A stretch of 50,372 nucleotides of DNA from Gammaproteobacteria bacterium (GCA_027021445.1 JALUUH010000048.1:1-50372); one strand, 5' to 3'; numbered from the stretch's first letter, positions 29,149 to 38,245 are shown. Notes: generated by a model from the sequence alone, not told the origin. A program made the numbers and translations.

Positions 29149-30236
29149 CTCAGTCGACGATGAAAAAATTGAAAATAAGCAAGGACGAATTGTTTAAGCA
29201 AGTTAAAGGCGGAGAGTTTTTTTCTGAGTTAGACTTAAGTGTGGGTGATTATAGCGGAGTAAATTTAGCAGGGGGTATTTTTCATAAAGTTGATTTTAGT
29301 CATTCAAATTTTCAAGCGACTAATCTAACAGAAACTAGTTTTGTTGATTGCATTTTTAATGGTGCAGATTTTTCTAAAGCCGTTTTTAAGGATGCGAGTT
29401 TTATTAATGCTGAATTCAGTGAGGCTCGTTTTTTAGAATCGAACATGTCGGAAGCGAATTTTATTGAAGGCATTTTTAATCAGGCTGACTTTACCAAGGC
29501 AAACCTGTTTCAGGCTAACTTTGTGACACCAGACTTATCGAATGCTAATTTAACAGCGGCGAATCTAAATTTCACCAATTTCACCAATGCTGAAATGCCT
29601 AATGTGATATTAAAAGAGGCGAACCTGGATCGTACTAATATCATCGAAGCGAATCTCGAGGGTGTCAACCTACGAGATGCGGTGATTTTTCAATGTATTT
29701 TTCAAGGCCCCATATTGCGCGGCCAAGATTTTTCCGGTATGAATTTGTCAAAATCTCAATTTCGCTCGGCAGATTTAAGTGATTGTGATTTTAGTAAAGC
29801 AAATTTGACCCAAACCAGTTTTATGGAAGCAAATCTTACCAATGCAGTCCTTGATTATGCGCTAGCTAATTTAGCTATATTTTATGGTAGTAAAATGCTC
29901 GGAGCAAGCTTGAAGGAAGCGAAGCTTGAGCAAGCGAGTTTTAATGCGTGTGATTTAAGGAGTGCGAACCTAAGTGGTGCAAAACTTACGCAGGCACAAA
30001 TGGGTGAGACGAATTGTGAATTGGCCAATTTTTCAGAAACCGACTTAAGCTATGCGGATTTATCGCATGCAAACTTGAGCGGTGCCGACATATGTAATAG
30101 TCATTTAATGCGTACAAATTTGCATGCTTGTAAGGAAGTTAACACGCTTTGGAATGGATCTATGAAAAATTTTGCATTAGGTGTCGATGAAAAACGATTA
30201 AAAGCAGAGCAGTGGAAACCTAAACCTAGAAAGTAA
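29145..30236 (+). CDS. Pentapeptide repeat protein of the T6SS spike cluster
   Basis: 363 residues, nearly all pentapeptide repeats from about residue 25 to 325 (ANFIEGIFNQADFTKANLFQ and many similar). It has no signal peptide and no transmembrane segment. The start overlaps the DUF2169 gene by 4 bp, so the two are made together. The fold is expected to be a long beta-helix with no visible catalytic residues. It could be a structural cargo carrier, a co-chaperone, or the effector. Which of these cannot be told from sequence. Confidence 0.8.
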   Translation: MTQSTMKKLKISKDELFKQVKGGEFFSELDLSVGDYSGVNLAGGIFHKVDFSHSNFQATNLTETSFVDCIFNGADFSKAVFKDASFINAEFSEARFLESNMSEANFIEGIFNQADFTKANLFQANFVTPDLSNANLTAANLNFTNFTNAEMPNVILKEANLDRTNIIEANLEGVNLRDAVIFQCIFQGPILRGQDFSGMNLSKSQFRSADLSDCDFSKANLTQTSFMEANLTNAVLDYALANLAIFYGSKMLGASLKEAKLEQASFNACDLRSANLSGAKLTQAQMGETNCELANFSETDLSYADLSHANLSGADICNSHLMRTNLHACKEVNTLWNGSMKNFALGVDEKRLKAEQWKPKPRK

Positions 30237-30257
30237 ATCGAGAGATGGAGAACGATA

Positions 30258-30920
30258 ATGCTAGCTGAAAATATAAGTCCTTTTATGGTGGATACAAAAA
30301 TAGATATTGAGTACGGAGTGATTCATGGTGTTGGTGAAAATAATAGCCAGTATGTTGTACAAAGTCCGGCGGGAGTTTTTGTTGCGAACCGGGCTTTTAG
30401 CTGTGTTATTCAGCCAGAGGCGGGTGATAAAGTGATGGTTAGTCGAGATAATAATCGGCAATGTCATATTTTGGCTATCATTGAGCGCTCAATCGGTGAC
30501 AGTGCCACATTGGCCTTTGAGGGCGATATAAATTTGAGTTCGAAAAAAGGTAAAATATCAGTGTCGGCAGATGAGTCCATTGATATGGTGACGACCGGAA
30601 AGGTATCCGTTTTTTCTAAAGAAATTGATTTAGTCGCAAACAAGAGCTTAATTAACATCGAACAGATTACCGCAGTCGGTGATGAGTTTAGTTCTAATAT
30701 GCAGCGAGTAAAAGTTTTCGCAGATTCTATTGATACCGTGGCTGGTCGATTGACCCAGCATTTAAAAAATTCGTTTCGCATTATTGAGGGCGTGGATCAA
30801 ACCAAAGCGGGAGAGATGTTAACCACGATTAAAAATTTGTTTTCTTTGCGTTCACGGCAAGCCGCCGTATTGGCAAAGAAGGATATGAAAATTGATGCTG
30901 AACGCATCCACATGGGCTAG
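30258..30920 (+). CDS. DUF3540 protein, T6SS spike cluster
   Basis: 220 residues. DUF3540 genes occur almost only beside DUF2169, DUF4150 and vgrG genes. The N-terminal half has a small beta-barrel-like segment (YGVIHGVGENNSQYVVQSPA) and a beta-repeat stretch that resembles the gp5/VgrG needle (GDINLSSKKGKISVSADESI). The C-terminus is helical and ends AERIHMG. A role in spike assembly is inferred from context. An AGAGATGGAG ribosome binding site precedes the start. Confidence 0.75.
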   Translation: MLAENISPFMVDTKIDIEYGVIHGVGENNSQYVVQSPAGVFVANRAFSCVIQPEAGDKVMVSRDNNRQCHILAIIERSIGDSATLAFEGDINLSSKKGKISVSADESIDMVTTGKVSVFSKEIDLVANKSLINIEQITAVGDEFSSNMQRVKVFADSIDTVAGRLTQHLKNSFRIIEGVDQTKAGEMLTTIKNLFSLRSRQAAVLAKKDMKIDAERIHMG

Positions 30921-30929
30921 GAGAAAAAT

Positions 30930-31337
30930 ATGTTTGCAAATTGTCAAATGGGTGGCGTTAATAATGCGATGCCCGATGTGTGTAAAACCCCAATACCACC
31001 TGCGGGGCCTGTTCCAATACCCTATCCAAATATTGCAATGGGGCCTACCGCGTTACCGCCTACAGCGTGTTTAAAAGTGTTGTTAACAGCTGGGCCTGCG
31101 CATAATTTGATGACAACGATACCGATGAGTAATGGTGATAATGCAGGTGTCGTCGGGGGAGTGGCTTCGAGTATGGTCATGGGCCCGTGTCGGCATACCA
31201 TGGGATCAACAAATGTGCTCTATGGTGGCAGCCCAGCAACAAAAATGACCAGTATGACAGGTCAGAATGGCATGAGTATGAATGTGCCTGGTACGACGCT
31301 GTCTCCGGCACAGATTAAGGTTATGTTAATGCGTTAA
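30930..31337 (+). CDS. DUF4150 (PAAR-like) spike-tip protein
   Basis: 135 residues, matching the DUF4150 domain: MFANCQMGGVNNAMPDVCKT, TPIPPAGPVPIPYPNIA, and a Cys/His pair in MGPCRHTMGS. PAAR-like proteins cap the VgrG trimer and can carry effector domains; this one has none, ending right after the tip domain. AGGAG lies 7 bases upstream. It sits directly before vgrG. Confidence 0.88.
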   Translation: MFANCQMGGVNNAMPDVCKTPIPPAGPVPIPYPNIAMGPTALPPTACLKVLLTAGPAHNLMTTIPMSNGDNAGVVGGVASSMVMGPCRHTMGSTNVLYGGSPATKMTSMTGQNGMSMNVPGTTLSPAQIKVMLMR

Positions 31338-31353
31338 TATAAGTGAGAATACG

Positions 31354-34300
31354 ATGAATCCAGAATTTTTTTTTAAAACAGCTAGCTTTGCCGATGATGC
31401 GATTGAAGTTATTAGTTTCCAGGGCGAAGAAGGAATATCACAGCTTTATCGATATGAAATTGAATTAAAAGTACCGCTGAGTCTTGATATTGATGCTGAT
31501 GAGTTATTGGGCGAGAGGGCTCATTTTTCTATTAACTATGGGACAGACGAAAAAAAGATTCATGGCATCTTGTCCGCAGTTGATATGACGAAAGTAACAG
31601 CGAATGATATTTATTATTCGGTGGTTCTAGTTCCAAGTATTTGGAAATTGTCTACTTACAAAACGAATGAAATTTATCTCAATAAAACAGTTGTTGAAAT
31701 TATAAAAGAGGTATTAGCGAATGCAGATTTCGATTTGGAAAATATGACAGAATTTGCGTTGCAAACATCTGATTTACCCAAGCGAGAGTATACCTGTCAA
31801 TTTGCAGAATCAGATTTCGATTTCATCAGTCGTTTGCTGGAGCATGAGGGTATTTATTATAATTTTGTGCACGATGGTGAGGCGGAAAAAATTGTTTTTG
31901 CGGACGGTGTCGATTATGTCGATATCGAAAATGGGGATATTAGTTTTACCTTAAATCCGAGCCGACAGAATGAATATAATGTAATCAATGCGTGGGAATG
32001 TCGCAGTCGCCAGATAGCGGCTAAAACTTCTGTGCGAGACTATAATCCAGAGCAACCGTCATTAGATATTTTTGGAAAAAAAGACATGGATGTGAATGGT
32101 TTCGGTGAAAATTATTTATATGGCGAAAATGTTTGCGATACGGAAGGCGCGGAAAGACTTGCGATGATACGTGCTGAAGAACTGGTGCAAGGAAAGCGAA
32201 CATTTTTCGGCAAGAGTAATGCGCTTATGATGTTTGGCTCTGCAGGTTTAGTTTTTAAGCTAAAAGAGTATCCTCACCCAAAATTTAATAATCAAGCTTA
32301 TGTATTAACCCAAATAAAACACCGAGGCAGTATTGCAAATGTAAAAACTGCTGATGCAGAAAAAACAGAACCGTTTTATCAAAATGAATTTTCTGCGTTT
32401 CAAGAAAATGTACAATTTCGCCCCATAAGAGATACTGCAATACCTAAATTTTTTGGCACCATGACCGCATTTATCTATGCGGAGGCAGCAACAGGTGTCG
32501 CAGAAGTTGATCGGCAAGGTCGTTACCGAGTTCATTTACCCTTTGATCGTGCCGATGGCGGAAAAGAAACCAGTGATCCAGATCGCAAGTCGAGTGCCTG
32601 GATTCGAATGGCGCAACCTTATGTGGGGGAAGATGAGGGAACTTATTTTCCATTAAAAGGAAATACTGAGGTTTTACTCACTTTTATCAATGGTGATCCT
32701 GATCGGCCGGTGATAACGGGTGCAATACCTAATGCATCCACACCTTCATTAATGACACCTGATACGGGACACTTGTCCACCATGAAAACACCAGGTGGTT
32801 TGGCCATGGAGTCACATAGTGGGTCTTATACATTTAAGAGTGTTCCCTTAAGCCAGCAAGAGAATTCGTCAAATGTCTCTGTTGATGAGACCACACAGCT
32901 GCGTTCTGTAAGAGCATATGGGCCCGATGAGAACAGCGCTGCGGTTAATTCAGGGTATTTCACAGCGCACCAATATTGGACGGATGAATCGGGTCGTAGT
33001 GCACCGCAAGAATCTAATTCGAGTCAGTTTCCGTTTACCAAGATGAACGATTATGGCATGGCCAATTTAACGGGAGACACCATCACTGTAACGGAAGAAG
33101 AGACGGATGTAACCGCGCATATTGATCGTTCGACTGGCCCCATGTATGTTCATCATGTTGGAAGTACGTTTGCGTATCCAGAGCAAGAGCATGTTTATTT
33201 TTGTGGAACTTTTCATGAAGACTTTCATATGGATGATTTGGGTGTCATAGGTAAAAAACGAGATCGAAAACCTGATGGAACAATGGATTTTTCGAAGGTC
33301 GTCGATAAAACGCCTGACGACCCACAAGGGCCTGATCCCGAGGTGTTTCATTTGCCTGAACCGGGTGGCGATGCAACACAGCGCTTGGATGGGGAGTCAG
33401 ACGCAGAATTCGCCGCGAGATTTCCACCCGATAGAAAACGCGGCGTTTCTGAAGATAAACGCTGGGGTGATCAAATGTCTTATGCCTATGGTCGGGTATT
33501 TAGTTGGGCCGCTGGGCCTCAGATGGGAGAAGGTAGTTCCCAAGGGTTTTTTAATTATGGGAATGCTTATACCGAAAATCTTATCGTTCATATGGGCGGA
33601 ACAGCGAAATCCTTGGGTTATGATGATTCTAGTGATATACAAGACCAAATGGAATATAGCAGTAGTGGTTGGGCACCCGAAGCTCCTGGAGGTTTAACTG
33701 GCGCTTTAGGCATTGCGAACCAATGGATAAAAGAGAAGGTTGATATAACCCAACAATGGTTGGCCGATACTCTACCCGATGCAAGTGACGACTGGATTGG
33801 ATTTAGACAGACCATTGATTCTGATTCAATTGAAGCGCTCGCTGATCAGCGAAAACTCTATCCGGGAACCACAATCGTTGATAAAACCTATGGCGGTGTT
33901 TATTCGTACCATCTTGGGTTGGCGGTGAATATTCATCAAGGTCATTCGATATCTAAAACTTATGGCGATTCAGAAGAATTGGTAGAAGGTGATTCTGAGA
34001 CAGTGGTACGAGGTGATTCGCATGAGACTGTCTTTGGTGGTGCAATGACCTTTAACATGGGTGCGCAAAGTAATATTGGAATTGGGATTGAAAACAATAT
34101 GGCACTTTCCGGTGTTAACAATATGACACTCGGTTTGGTGAGTGATGTTTTTGTCGGGGGTGATAGTGAAATAAAATTATCGATTTCAAATTCCATGCAT
34201 TTTGGAGTTGAGACAGGGGTGCAATTAGCGGGTTTTTTGAAATATACCGGAGGTTTTGGGATCGACAAAACCAGTGCGCGTATGGACGATAGCGATGTAA

Positions 34301-34416
34301 AAATAGACGCGATAAAAGCTTCTATCGAAAAAGCGAATGCGCGAATTTCAAAAACTGATTTGAATGTTGCAAAAAATTCGATGTGTTTGATCGCTGCTAA
34401 TCTGTGGATCATGTGA
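31354..34416 (+). CDS. vgrG: VgrG spike protein (TssI) with atypical insertion
   Basis: 1020 residues, long for a VgrG. The N-terminal gp27-like part (1-360) starts with the usual FSFxG-type block and has SRLLEHEGIYYNF. The gp5 OB-fold lies at about 365-460 (GRYRVHLPFDRADG, NGDPDRPVITGAIPNA). From about 540 to 850 the sequence is not needle-like: acidic and Pro-rich (DKTPDDPQGPDPEVFHLPEP) with many aromatic residues. After that, beta-prism repeats resume (GDSEELVEGDSETVVRGDSH). No catalytic toxin motif is recognised. It follows the PAAR-like gene by 16 bp. Confidence 0.9.
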   Translation: MNPEFFFKTASFADDAIEVISFQGEEGISQLYRYEIELKVPLSLDIDADELLGERAHFSINYGTDEKKIHGILSAVDMTKVTANDIYYSVVLVPSIWKLSTYKTNEIYLNKTVVEIIKEVLANADFDLENMTEFALQTSDLPKREYTCQFAESDFDFISRLLEHEGIYYNFVHDGEAEKIVFADGVDYVDIENGDISFTLNPSRQNEYNVINAWECRSRQIAAKTSVRDYNPEQPSLDIFGKKDMDVNGFGENYLYGENVCDTEGAERLAMIRAEELVQGKRTFFGKSNALMMFGSAGLVFKLKEYPHPKFNNQAYVLTQIKHRGSIANVKTADAEKTEPFYQNEFSAFQENVQFRPIRDTAIPKFFGTMTAFIYAEAATGVAEVDRQGRYRVHLPFDRADGGKETSDPDRKSSAWIRMAQPYVGEDEGTYFPLKGNTEVLLTFINGDPDRPVITGAIPNASTPSLMTPDTGHLSTMKTPGGLAMESHSGSYTFKSVPLSQQENSSNVSVDETTQLRSVRAYGPDENSAAVNSGYFTAHQYWTDESGRSAPQESNSSQFPFTKMNDYGMANLTGDTITVTEEETDVTAHIDRSTGPMYVHHVGSTFAYPEQEHVYFCGTFHEDFHMDDLGVIGKKRDRKPDGTMDFSKVVDKTPDDPQGPDPEVFHLPEPGGDATQRLDGESDAEFAARFPPDRKRGVSEDKRWGDQMSYAYGRVFSWAAGPQMGEGSSQGFFNYGNAYTENLIVHMGGTAKSLGYDDSSDIQDQMEYSSSGWAPEAPGGLTGALGIANQWIKEKVDITQQWLADTLPDASDDWIGFRQTIDSDSIEALADQRKLYPGTTIVDKTYGGVYSYHLGLAVNIHQGHSISKTYGDSEELVEGDSETVVRGDSHETVFGGAMTFNMGAQSNIGIGIENNMALSGVNNMTLGLVSDVFVGGDSEIKLSISNSMHFGVETGVQLAGFLKYTGGFGIDKTSARMDDSDVKIDAIKASIEKANARISKTDLNVAKNSMCLIAANLWIM

Positions 34417-34420
34417 TAGC

Positions 34421-34642
34421 GTGATATGTTATTCAAATTATTTGTCAAAAAAAGAATTTCTGTCATGCGCAGAAGATGTCGTTTGCCAGATAGATGCGGT
34501 TTTTTCATCGGTGTCAAAAAGAGCAGAGCACCTTGTTAATATTTTTCATTTAGTTGAAGAGGATCGCTGGTTTTATTATTTAAACCATGTTGCCCAGTTT
34601 AGGGTCGATGAAAAAACCGCGAGCACTATAATGAAGGAATGA
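34421..34642 (+). CDS. Small hypothetical protein after vgrG
   Basis: 73 residues with a GTG start 4 bp after the vgrG stop. It is probably cytosolic, with a helical N-terminal part (FLSCAEDVVCQIDAVF) and an aromatic patch (EEDRWFYYLNHVAQF). I do not recognise the family. It overlaps the next gene by 4 bp (ATGA), so it is translated with its neighbours. The position suggests a role in cargo, immunity or chaperoning, but nothing in its sequence shows this. Confidence 0.55.
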   Translation: MICYSNYLSKKEFLSCAEDVVCQIDAVFSSVSKRAEHLVNIFHLVEEDRWFYYLNHVAQFRVDEKTASTIMKE

Positions 34643-34842
34643 CAGAATTATTCACGCGGAAGTTAATGAAATTAGATACTGCTAGAGTGAATGCAAAGGG
34701 CGAGGGTGATATTTATGCAAGTGAGTTGTCTATGGTGCAAGCGTTAGTGGCTGATGAATGCGATGTTGATTTATTATCAGCGGCTTATTTTTTAGGCGAT
34801 TTAACAGCTATCCAAGTAATCGCTAATAAAGTTGAAATCTGA
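34639..34842 (+). CDS. Small hypothetical protein, coupled to the preceding gene
   Basis: 67 residues, acidic in its second half (VADECDVDLLSAAYFLGDLT). The start overlaps the upstream stop by 4 bp, which argues for a real gene in the vgrG operon. It has no signal peptide or membrane segment. Family not recognised. Last gene of the tightly packed spike cluster. Confidence 0.55.
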   Translation: MTELFTRKLMKLDTARVNAKGEGDIYASELSMVQALVADECDVDLLSAAYFLGDLTAIQVIANKVEI

Positions 34843-34994
34843 CTGCAATTACCAGGATTTTAAGTCATTGAAAAATATGCTAATTATAACTATTCCTTGA
34901 AAAATATCATTTCAGGCCGAAAAAGAGATAAGGGCTTGGTTTATGTCGGTATTTTGCAAAGATAATGGATGCTGAATATCGGAAAGGAGAAATC

Positions 34995-35231
34995 ATGACT
35001 ATTATTCGCTCCAGTTATATGATGTCGCAATTCGCTGATATGCTTTTCATGTCACTAGCGACAGGCTTGGCTATCTATACAGGCTATTTTCTATTAGCCG
35101 CAGTTTTTGCTGCCAAAGTAATGCTTTCCTTGTATTTAATGACCTCGCAATATCGTCGAAATCGCCGCTTACGTTTGCAATTGGTGGAGCATTTATACCA
35201 TGCTGATGTTAGTACAAAAACTAAGCGATAA
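34995..35231 (+). CDS. Small membrane protein downstream of the spike cluster
   Basis: 78 residues from the ATG at 34995, which has an AAGGAGA ribosome binding site 5 bases upstream; the in-frame ATG at 34965 lacks one. Two hydrophobic segments, about 12-27 (MLFMSLATGLAIYTGYF) and 30-46 (LLAAVFAAKVMLSLYLM), are followed by a strongly basic tail (SQYRRNRRLRLQLVEH). I do not recognise it. A 122-bp gap separates it from the cluster, so it may be independent. A membrane immunity role is possible but unsupported. Confidence 0.6.
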   Translation: MTIIRSSYMMSQFADMLFMSLATGLAIYTGYFLLAAVFAAKVMLSLYLMTSQYRRNRRLRLQLVEHLYHADVSTKTKR

Positions 35232-35561
35232 GAATGGCTTTTCTTTTAGATTTTATTTCCTGAAACAATACTTCTTAGCAGTTAATTTCTATATTTCAGC
35301 GAGTTGCCGCCTAGTAAGAGCGGTCAACTGCAGAGTTTAGGTTCAAACAGAGGAAATGTTCTGCGCCCGGCATACAGCATGCTATTATCTGTATATAGAT
35401 TCTCCGCTTAAAATGTTTTGCATGGACTGGACGGTATAAATAGTAACGAAAAATATAATTTATGGCACTTCTTGCTGATTACATCCCCATATACTAGGAG
35501 CCTGTTCTAAGTGTTGTGAAATTGAATGAAGCGTATTCCGCTTTATATAGTAGGTAAGATT
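35232..35561 (+). other. Gene-free stretch upstream of prc
   Basis: About 330 bp with no supported gene. It contains CTAGGAGCCTGTTCTAAG at 35494-35511, which equals the outer end of the foldback MITE but has no partner end nearby. No clear promoter with proper spacing was found. Confidence 0.5.
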
Positions 35562-37688
35562 ATGATAAAAAAAATTATTTTTGTGTTTCTGGCTTCCGTG
35601 TGTTCGTCTAGCGGGGTTTTTTCTGCAATGACCCCTACACCTTTGGTTCCATTACCCAAACATGCCTTGAGTGCCACATTAATTACGCAATTAATAGATC
35701 GTTATCATTATAAAAATACGAAGTTAAATGATGCGCAGTCGAAGATTATTCTCGAGCACTATCTTGATAACATGGATCCAAGCCGCAGCATATTTACCCT
35801 TGAGGATATTAATTCGTTTAATCGTTTTAATACGCTCTTAGATGATGCGCTTTTGAAGGGGGATCTACGTCCCGCATTTGTTATTTTTCGGAGATATAAC
35901 CAGCGGAGGATTGAGCGAGCAGAGTATGCATTGCAACGCTTAGAAGAACCTTTCGATTTTACCCGTGATGAAACCTACCGCTTTGATCGTGCTGAATCAG
36001 CTTGGGCAAAGGATAGCGCGGAATTAAATGAAATTTGGCGCAAGCGAGTTAAGAATGATGTGCTCAGTTTGTTGCTGGCAAACCGCACGGATGAAGAACT
36101 CAAAAAAACCTTACGCAAACGATACGAAAGATTAAAAAACCAGTCAGCGCAATTCAACGCTGAAGATACTTACGAGTTTTTTATCAACACCTATCTAAGA
36201 AGCGTCGAGCCACATACGGGTTATTTTTCCCCTAGGGCTTCTGAAAATTTTAAAATTAATATGAGTTTGTCGCTGGAAGGTATTGGTGCTGTTTTACAAA
36301 CGATAGAAGAGCATACCGTCGTACAACGGATAGTAACGGGAGGCCCGGCAGACCTCGCAGGTCAATTGCATGCAGAGGATCGTATTATTGGTGTGGCACA
36401 AGGTAAAAACGGTGCGCTTGAGGATGTTGTTGGTTGGCGAATTGATGATGTCGTTGATCTGATTCGAGGGCCAAAAGGATCGACGGTGCGACTGCAAATA
36501 CTTCCCAAAGCTAGTGGTCTGGATGGGCCGAGCAAGGTGATTACCATTGTTCGCGATAAAGTGAAACTTGAAAAACAACAGGTGAAAAAATCCATTATTG
36601 AGTTGCCGAGTGGTGATACGGTAAGCCGTATTGGGGTAATCACTATTCCGATGTTTTATGTCGATTTTGATGCGGCTGATCGAGGAGACAAGGACTTTAG
36701 AAGCACAACCCGCGATACCCGCGTCTTACTAAAAGAGCTGGAAGCAGAAGGTATCGACGGTCTTGTTATTGACTTGCGTGGCAATGGCGGCGGCTCGTTG
36801 GCCGAAGCAGTTTCATTGACCGGCTTATTCATTAAGTCGGGCCCCGTTGTCCAAGTACGCGAAAAAACGGGTAAGTTAGAACTCAAAAAAGATGAAGATC
36901 GAAGCATTGCATATATTGGCCGCTTGGCGGTGCTGGTTGATCGTTTTAGTGCTTCTGCTTCTGAAATTTTTGCGGGGGCAATGCAAGATTATGGACGCGG
37001 AATTGTGGTAGGTGAGCCTACTTTTGGTAAAGGTACGGTGCAATCAGTGATCGATTTAAATCGCTTTGTTAAGCGTAAAGATGTTTCACTCGGCAGGTTG
37101 AAAATTACAATGGCGCAGTTTTTTAGAGTGAATGGAGATAGTACGCAATACCGCGGCGTGATTCCCGATATCGTATTTCCGACCGCTGTTCAAAGCGAAG
37201 ATCAAGGTGAGCGTTCATTGGAGAATGCTTTGCCGTGGGATAATATTTCAGCGGTGAGATATACGCCGTTTAATGCGTCGGTATTGGACTTAAATAATCT
37301 TAAGTCTCGCCATGAGGCGCGTGCAAAAAAGGACAGTGGATTTAAGTTTTTAGTTTCTCAAGCTGAGGTGCAACGAAATGTTTTGGGCAAAAAAACGATT
37401 ACTTTACTGAAATCGCAACGTAAGGTTGAACGAGAAAAGCTAGAAACAGAACGACGTGAGCGGTTGAATAATTTTCGTATTTCTCGAGGTTTAAAACCAC
37501 AGCTGAAGGATGAGGAAGACTCAGAAATTGCAAGTGAATCTGCGGAAAATCTATCTGATGAATTAGATGAAATTGAACTGAGAGAGGCTGCCGCTATTCT
37601 GGTAGATGTCATCAAAACTCCTCTTTTAGGTAAAGATAAAGACAATCTGTCTTTTCAAAATCGCTCTCAAGTTAATGATCAAATTTAG
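35562..37688 (+). CDS. prc: Tail-specific (carboxy-terminal processing) protease Prc
   Basis: 708 residues from the ATG at 35562, which starts a signal peptide (MIKKIIFVFLASVCSSSGVF); the ATG at 35526 would add 12 residues. It is a periplasmic S41 protease acting on proteins and peptidoglycan hydrolases. A PDZ domain begins near LEGIGAVLQTIEEHTVVQ. The catalytic region has DLRGNGGGSLAEA, serine about S465 in FSASASEIFAGAMQDYG, and K490 in TFGKGTVQ, 25 residues apart as in E. coli Prc. A charged Glu/Arg tail follows. Confidence 0.93.
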   Translation: MIKKIIFVFLASVCSSSGVFSAMTPTPLVPLPKHALSATLITQLIDRYHYKNTKLNDAQSKIILEHYLDNMDPSRSIFTLEDINSFNRFNTLLDDALLKGDLRPAFVIFRRYNQRRIERAEYALQRLEEPFDFTRDETYRFDRAESAWAKDSAELNEIWRKRVKNDVLSLLLANRTDEELKKTLRKRYERLKNQSAQFNAEDTYEFFINTYLRSVEPHTGYFSPRASENFKINMSLSLEGIGAVLQTIEEHTVVQRIVTGGPADLAGQLHAEDRIIGVAQGKNGALEDVVGWRIDDVVDLIRGPKGSTVRLQILPKASGLDGPSKVITIVRDKVKLEKQQVKKSIIELPSGDTVSRIGVITIPMFYVDFDAADRGDKDFRSTTRDTRVLLKELEAEGIDGLVIDLRGNGGGSLAEAVSLTGLFIKSGPVVQVREKTGKLELKKDEDRSIAYIGRLAVLVDRFSASASEIFAGAMQDYGRGIVVGEPTFGKGTVQSVIDLNRFVKRKDVSLGRLKITMAQFFRVNGDSTQYRGVIPDIVFPTAVQSEDQGERSLENALPWDNISAVRYTPFNASVLDLNNLKSRHEARAKKDSGFKFLVSQAEVQRNVLGKKTITLLKSQRKVEREKLETERRERLNNFRISRGLKPQLKDEEDSEIASESAENLSDELDEIELREAAAILVDVIKTPLLGKDKDNLSFQNRSQVNDQI

Positions 37689-37820
37689 GTATTATCCTAA
37701 GCTCGTCCAGCTGAGGATTAAGGACTAAGACAGAAAGTAACCCTGGACTAACATTTATTAAAATACGTGCGGCAGGAAAAGCTGTGATCGGCAAAAATTC
37801 GGCAGTGAAATTAAGCGTAA

Positions 37821-37849
37821 AAACGGCTACCAAGTAACCGTTTGTTTTT
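37821..37849. terminator. Bidirectional terminator between prc and tRNA-Arg
   Basis: AAACGG-C-TAC (37821-37830) pairs with GTA-A-CCGTTT (37834-37843) around the loop CAA with one internal mismatch. On + it is followed by GTTTTT; on - the stem runs into TTTTT. It lies 18 bp past the tRNA-Arg 3' end and 130 bp past prc, and can serve both. Confidence 0.65.
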
Positions 37850-37861
37850 ACCGCTTAAAAA

Positions 37862-37938
37862 TGGCGCGCCTGGAGCGATTCGAACGCCCGACCGCCTGGT
37901 TCGTAGCCAGGTACTCTATCCAACTGAGCTACAGGCGC
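37862..37938 (-). tRNA. tRNA-Arg (ACG)
   Basis: 77 nt including an encoded CCA. The acceptor stem is GCGCCTG with CAGGCGC, discriminator G. The anticodon arm is CTGGCTACGAACCAGG with anticodon ACG, and the T arm contains GTTCGAATC. In this family the first A is usually edited to inosine by TadA. It lies 16 bp downstream of tRNA-Ser in the usual order after csrA. Confidence 0.95.
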
Positions 37939-37954
37939 ATGTTCTTTTTACAAA

Positions 37955-38047
37955 TGGCGGAGAGAGAGGGATTCGAACCCTCGATGAGGCTATAAACCCC
38001 ATACTCCCTTAGCAGGGGAGCGCCTTCAGCCGCTCGGCCATCTCTCC
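37955..38047 (-). tRNA. tRNA-Ser (GCT)
   Basis: 93 nt including CCA. Acceptor GGAGAGA pairs with TCTCTCC, discriminator G. The anticodon arm is CTCCCCTGCTAAGGGAG with anticodon GCT. The long variable arm expected for serine tRNAs is present between the anticodon and T arms. It is followed by tRNA-Arg on the same strand. Confidence 0.95.
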
Positions 38048-38166
38048 GTAGCAGCCATCACTGCGGTGCGCTATTCTGCCAAATTCCAGCGGATTAGTGA
38101 ACCACCAATGTTACTTTATTTACGTTATTTAACCCGGATTATTTAAATTATTTTAAGATTGGAAAT

Positions 38167-38202
38167 AAAAAACACATTTTATGGTAAATAAAATGTGTTT
38201 TT
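38167..38202. terminator. csrA terminator
   Basis: A perfect 15-bp stem (38168-38182 with 38188-38202) with loop GGTAA: AAAAACACATTTTAT and ATAAAATGTGTTTTT. It is flanked by T-runs in either direction. It lies 44 bp downstream of the csrA stop and upstream of tRNA-Ser, so the tRNAs need their own promoter. Confidence 0.85.
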
Positions 38203-38245
38203 GCTAATTAGAGACGTGTTGCTGCTATCAATAGATGATTTTATT

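Noticed and set aside
33960..34517. 185-codon minus-strand open frame over the vgrG end
   Set aside because: Antisense to the VgrG beta-prism repeats, Ser/Pro/Ile-rich, no ribosome binding site.
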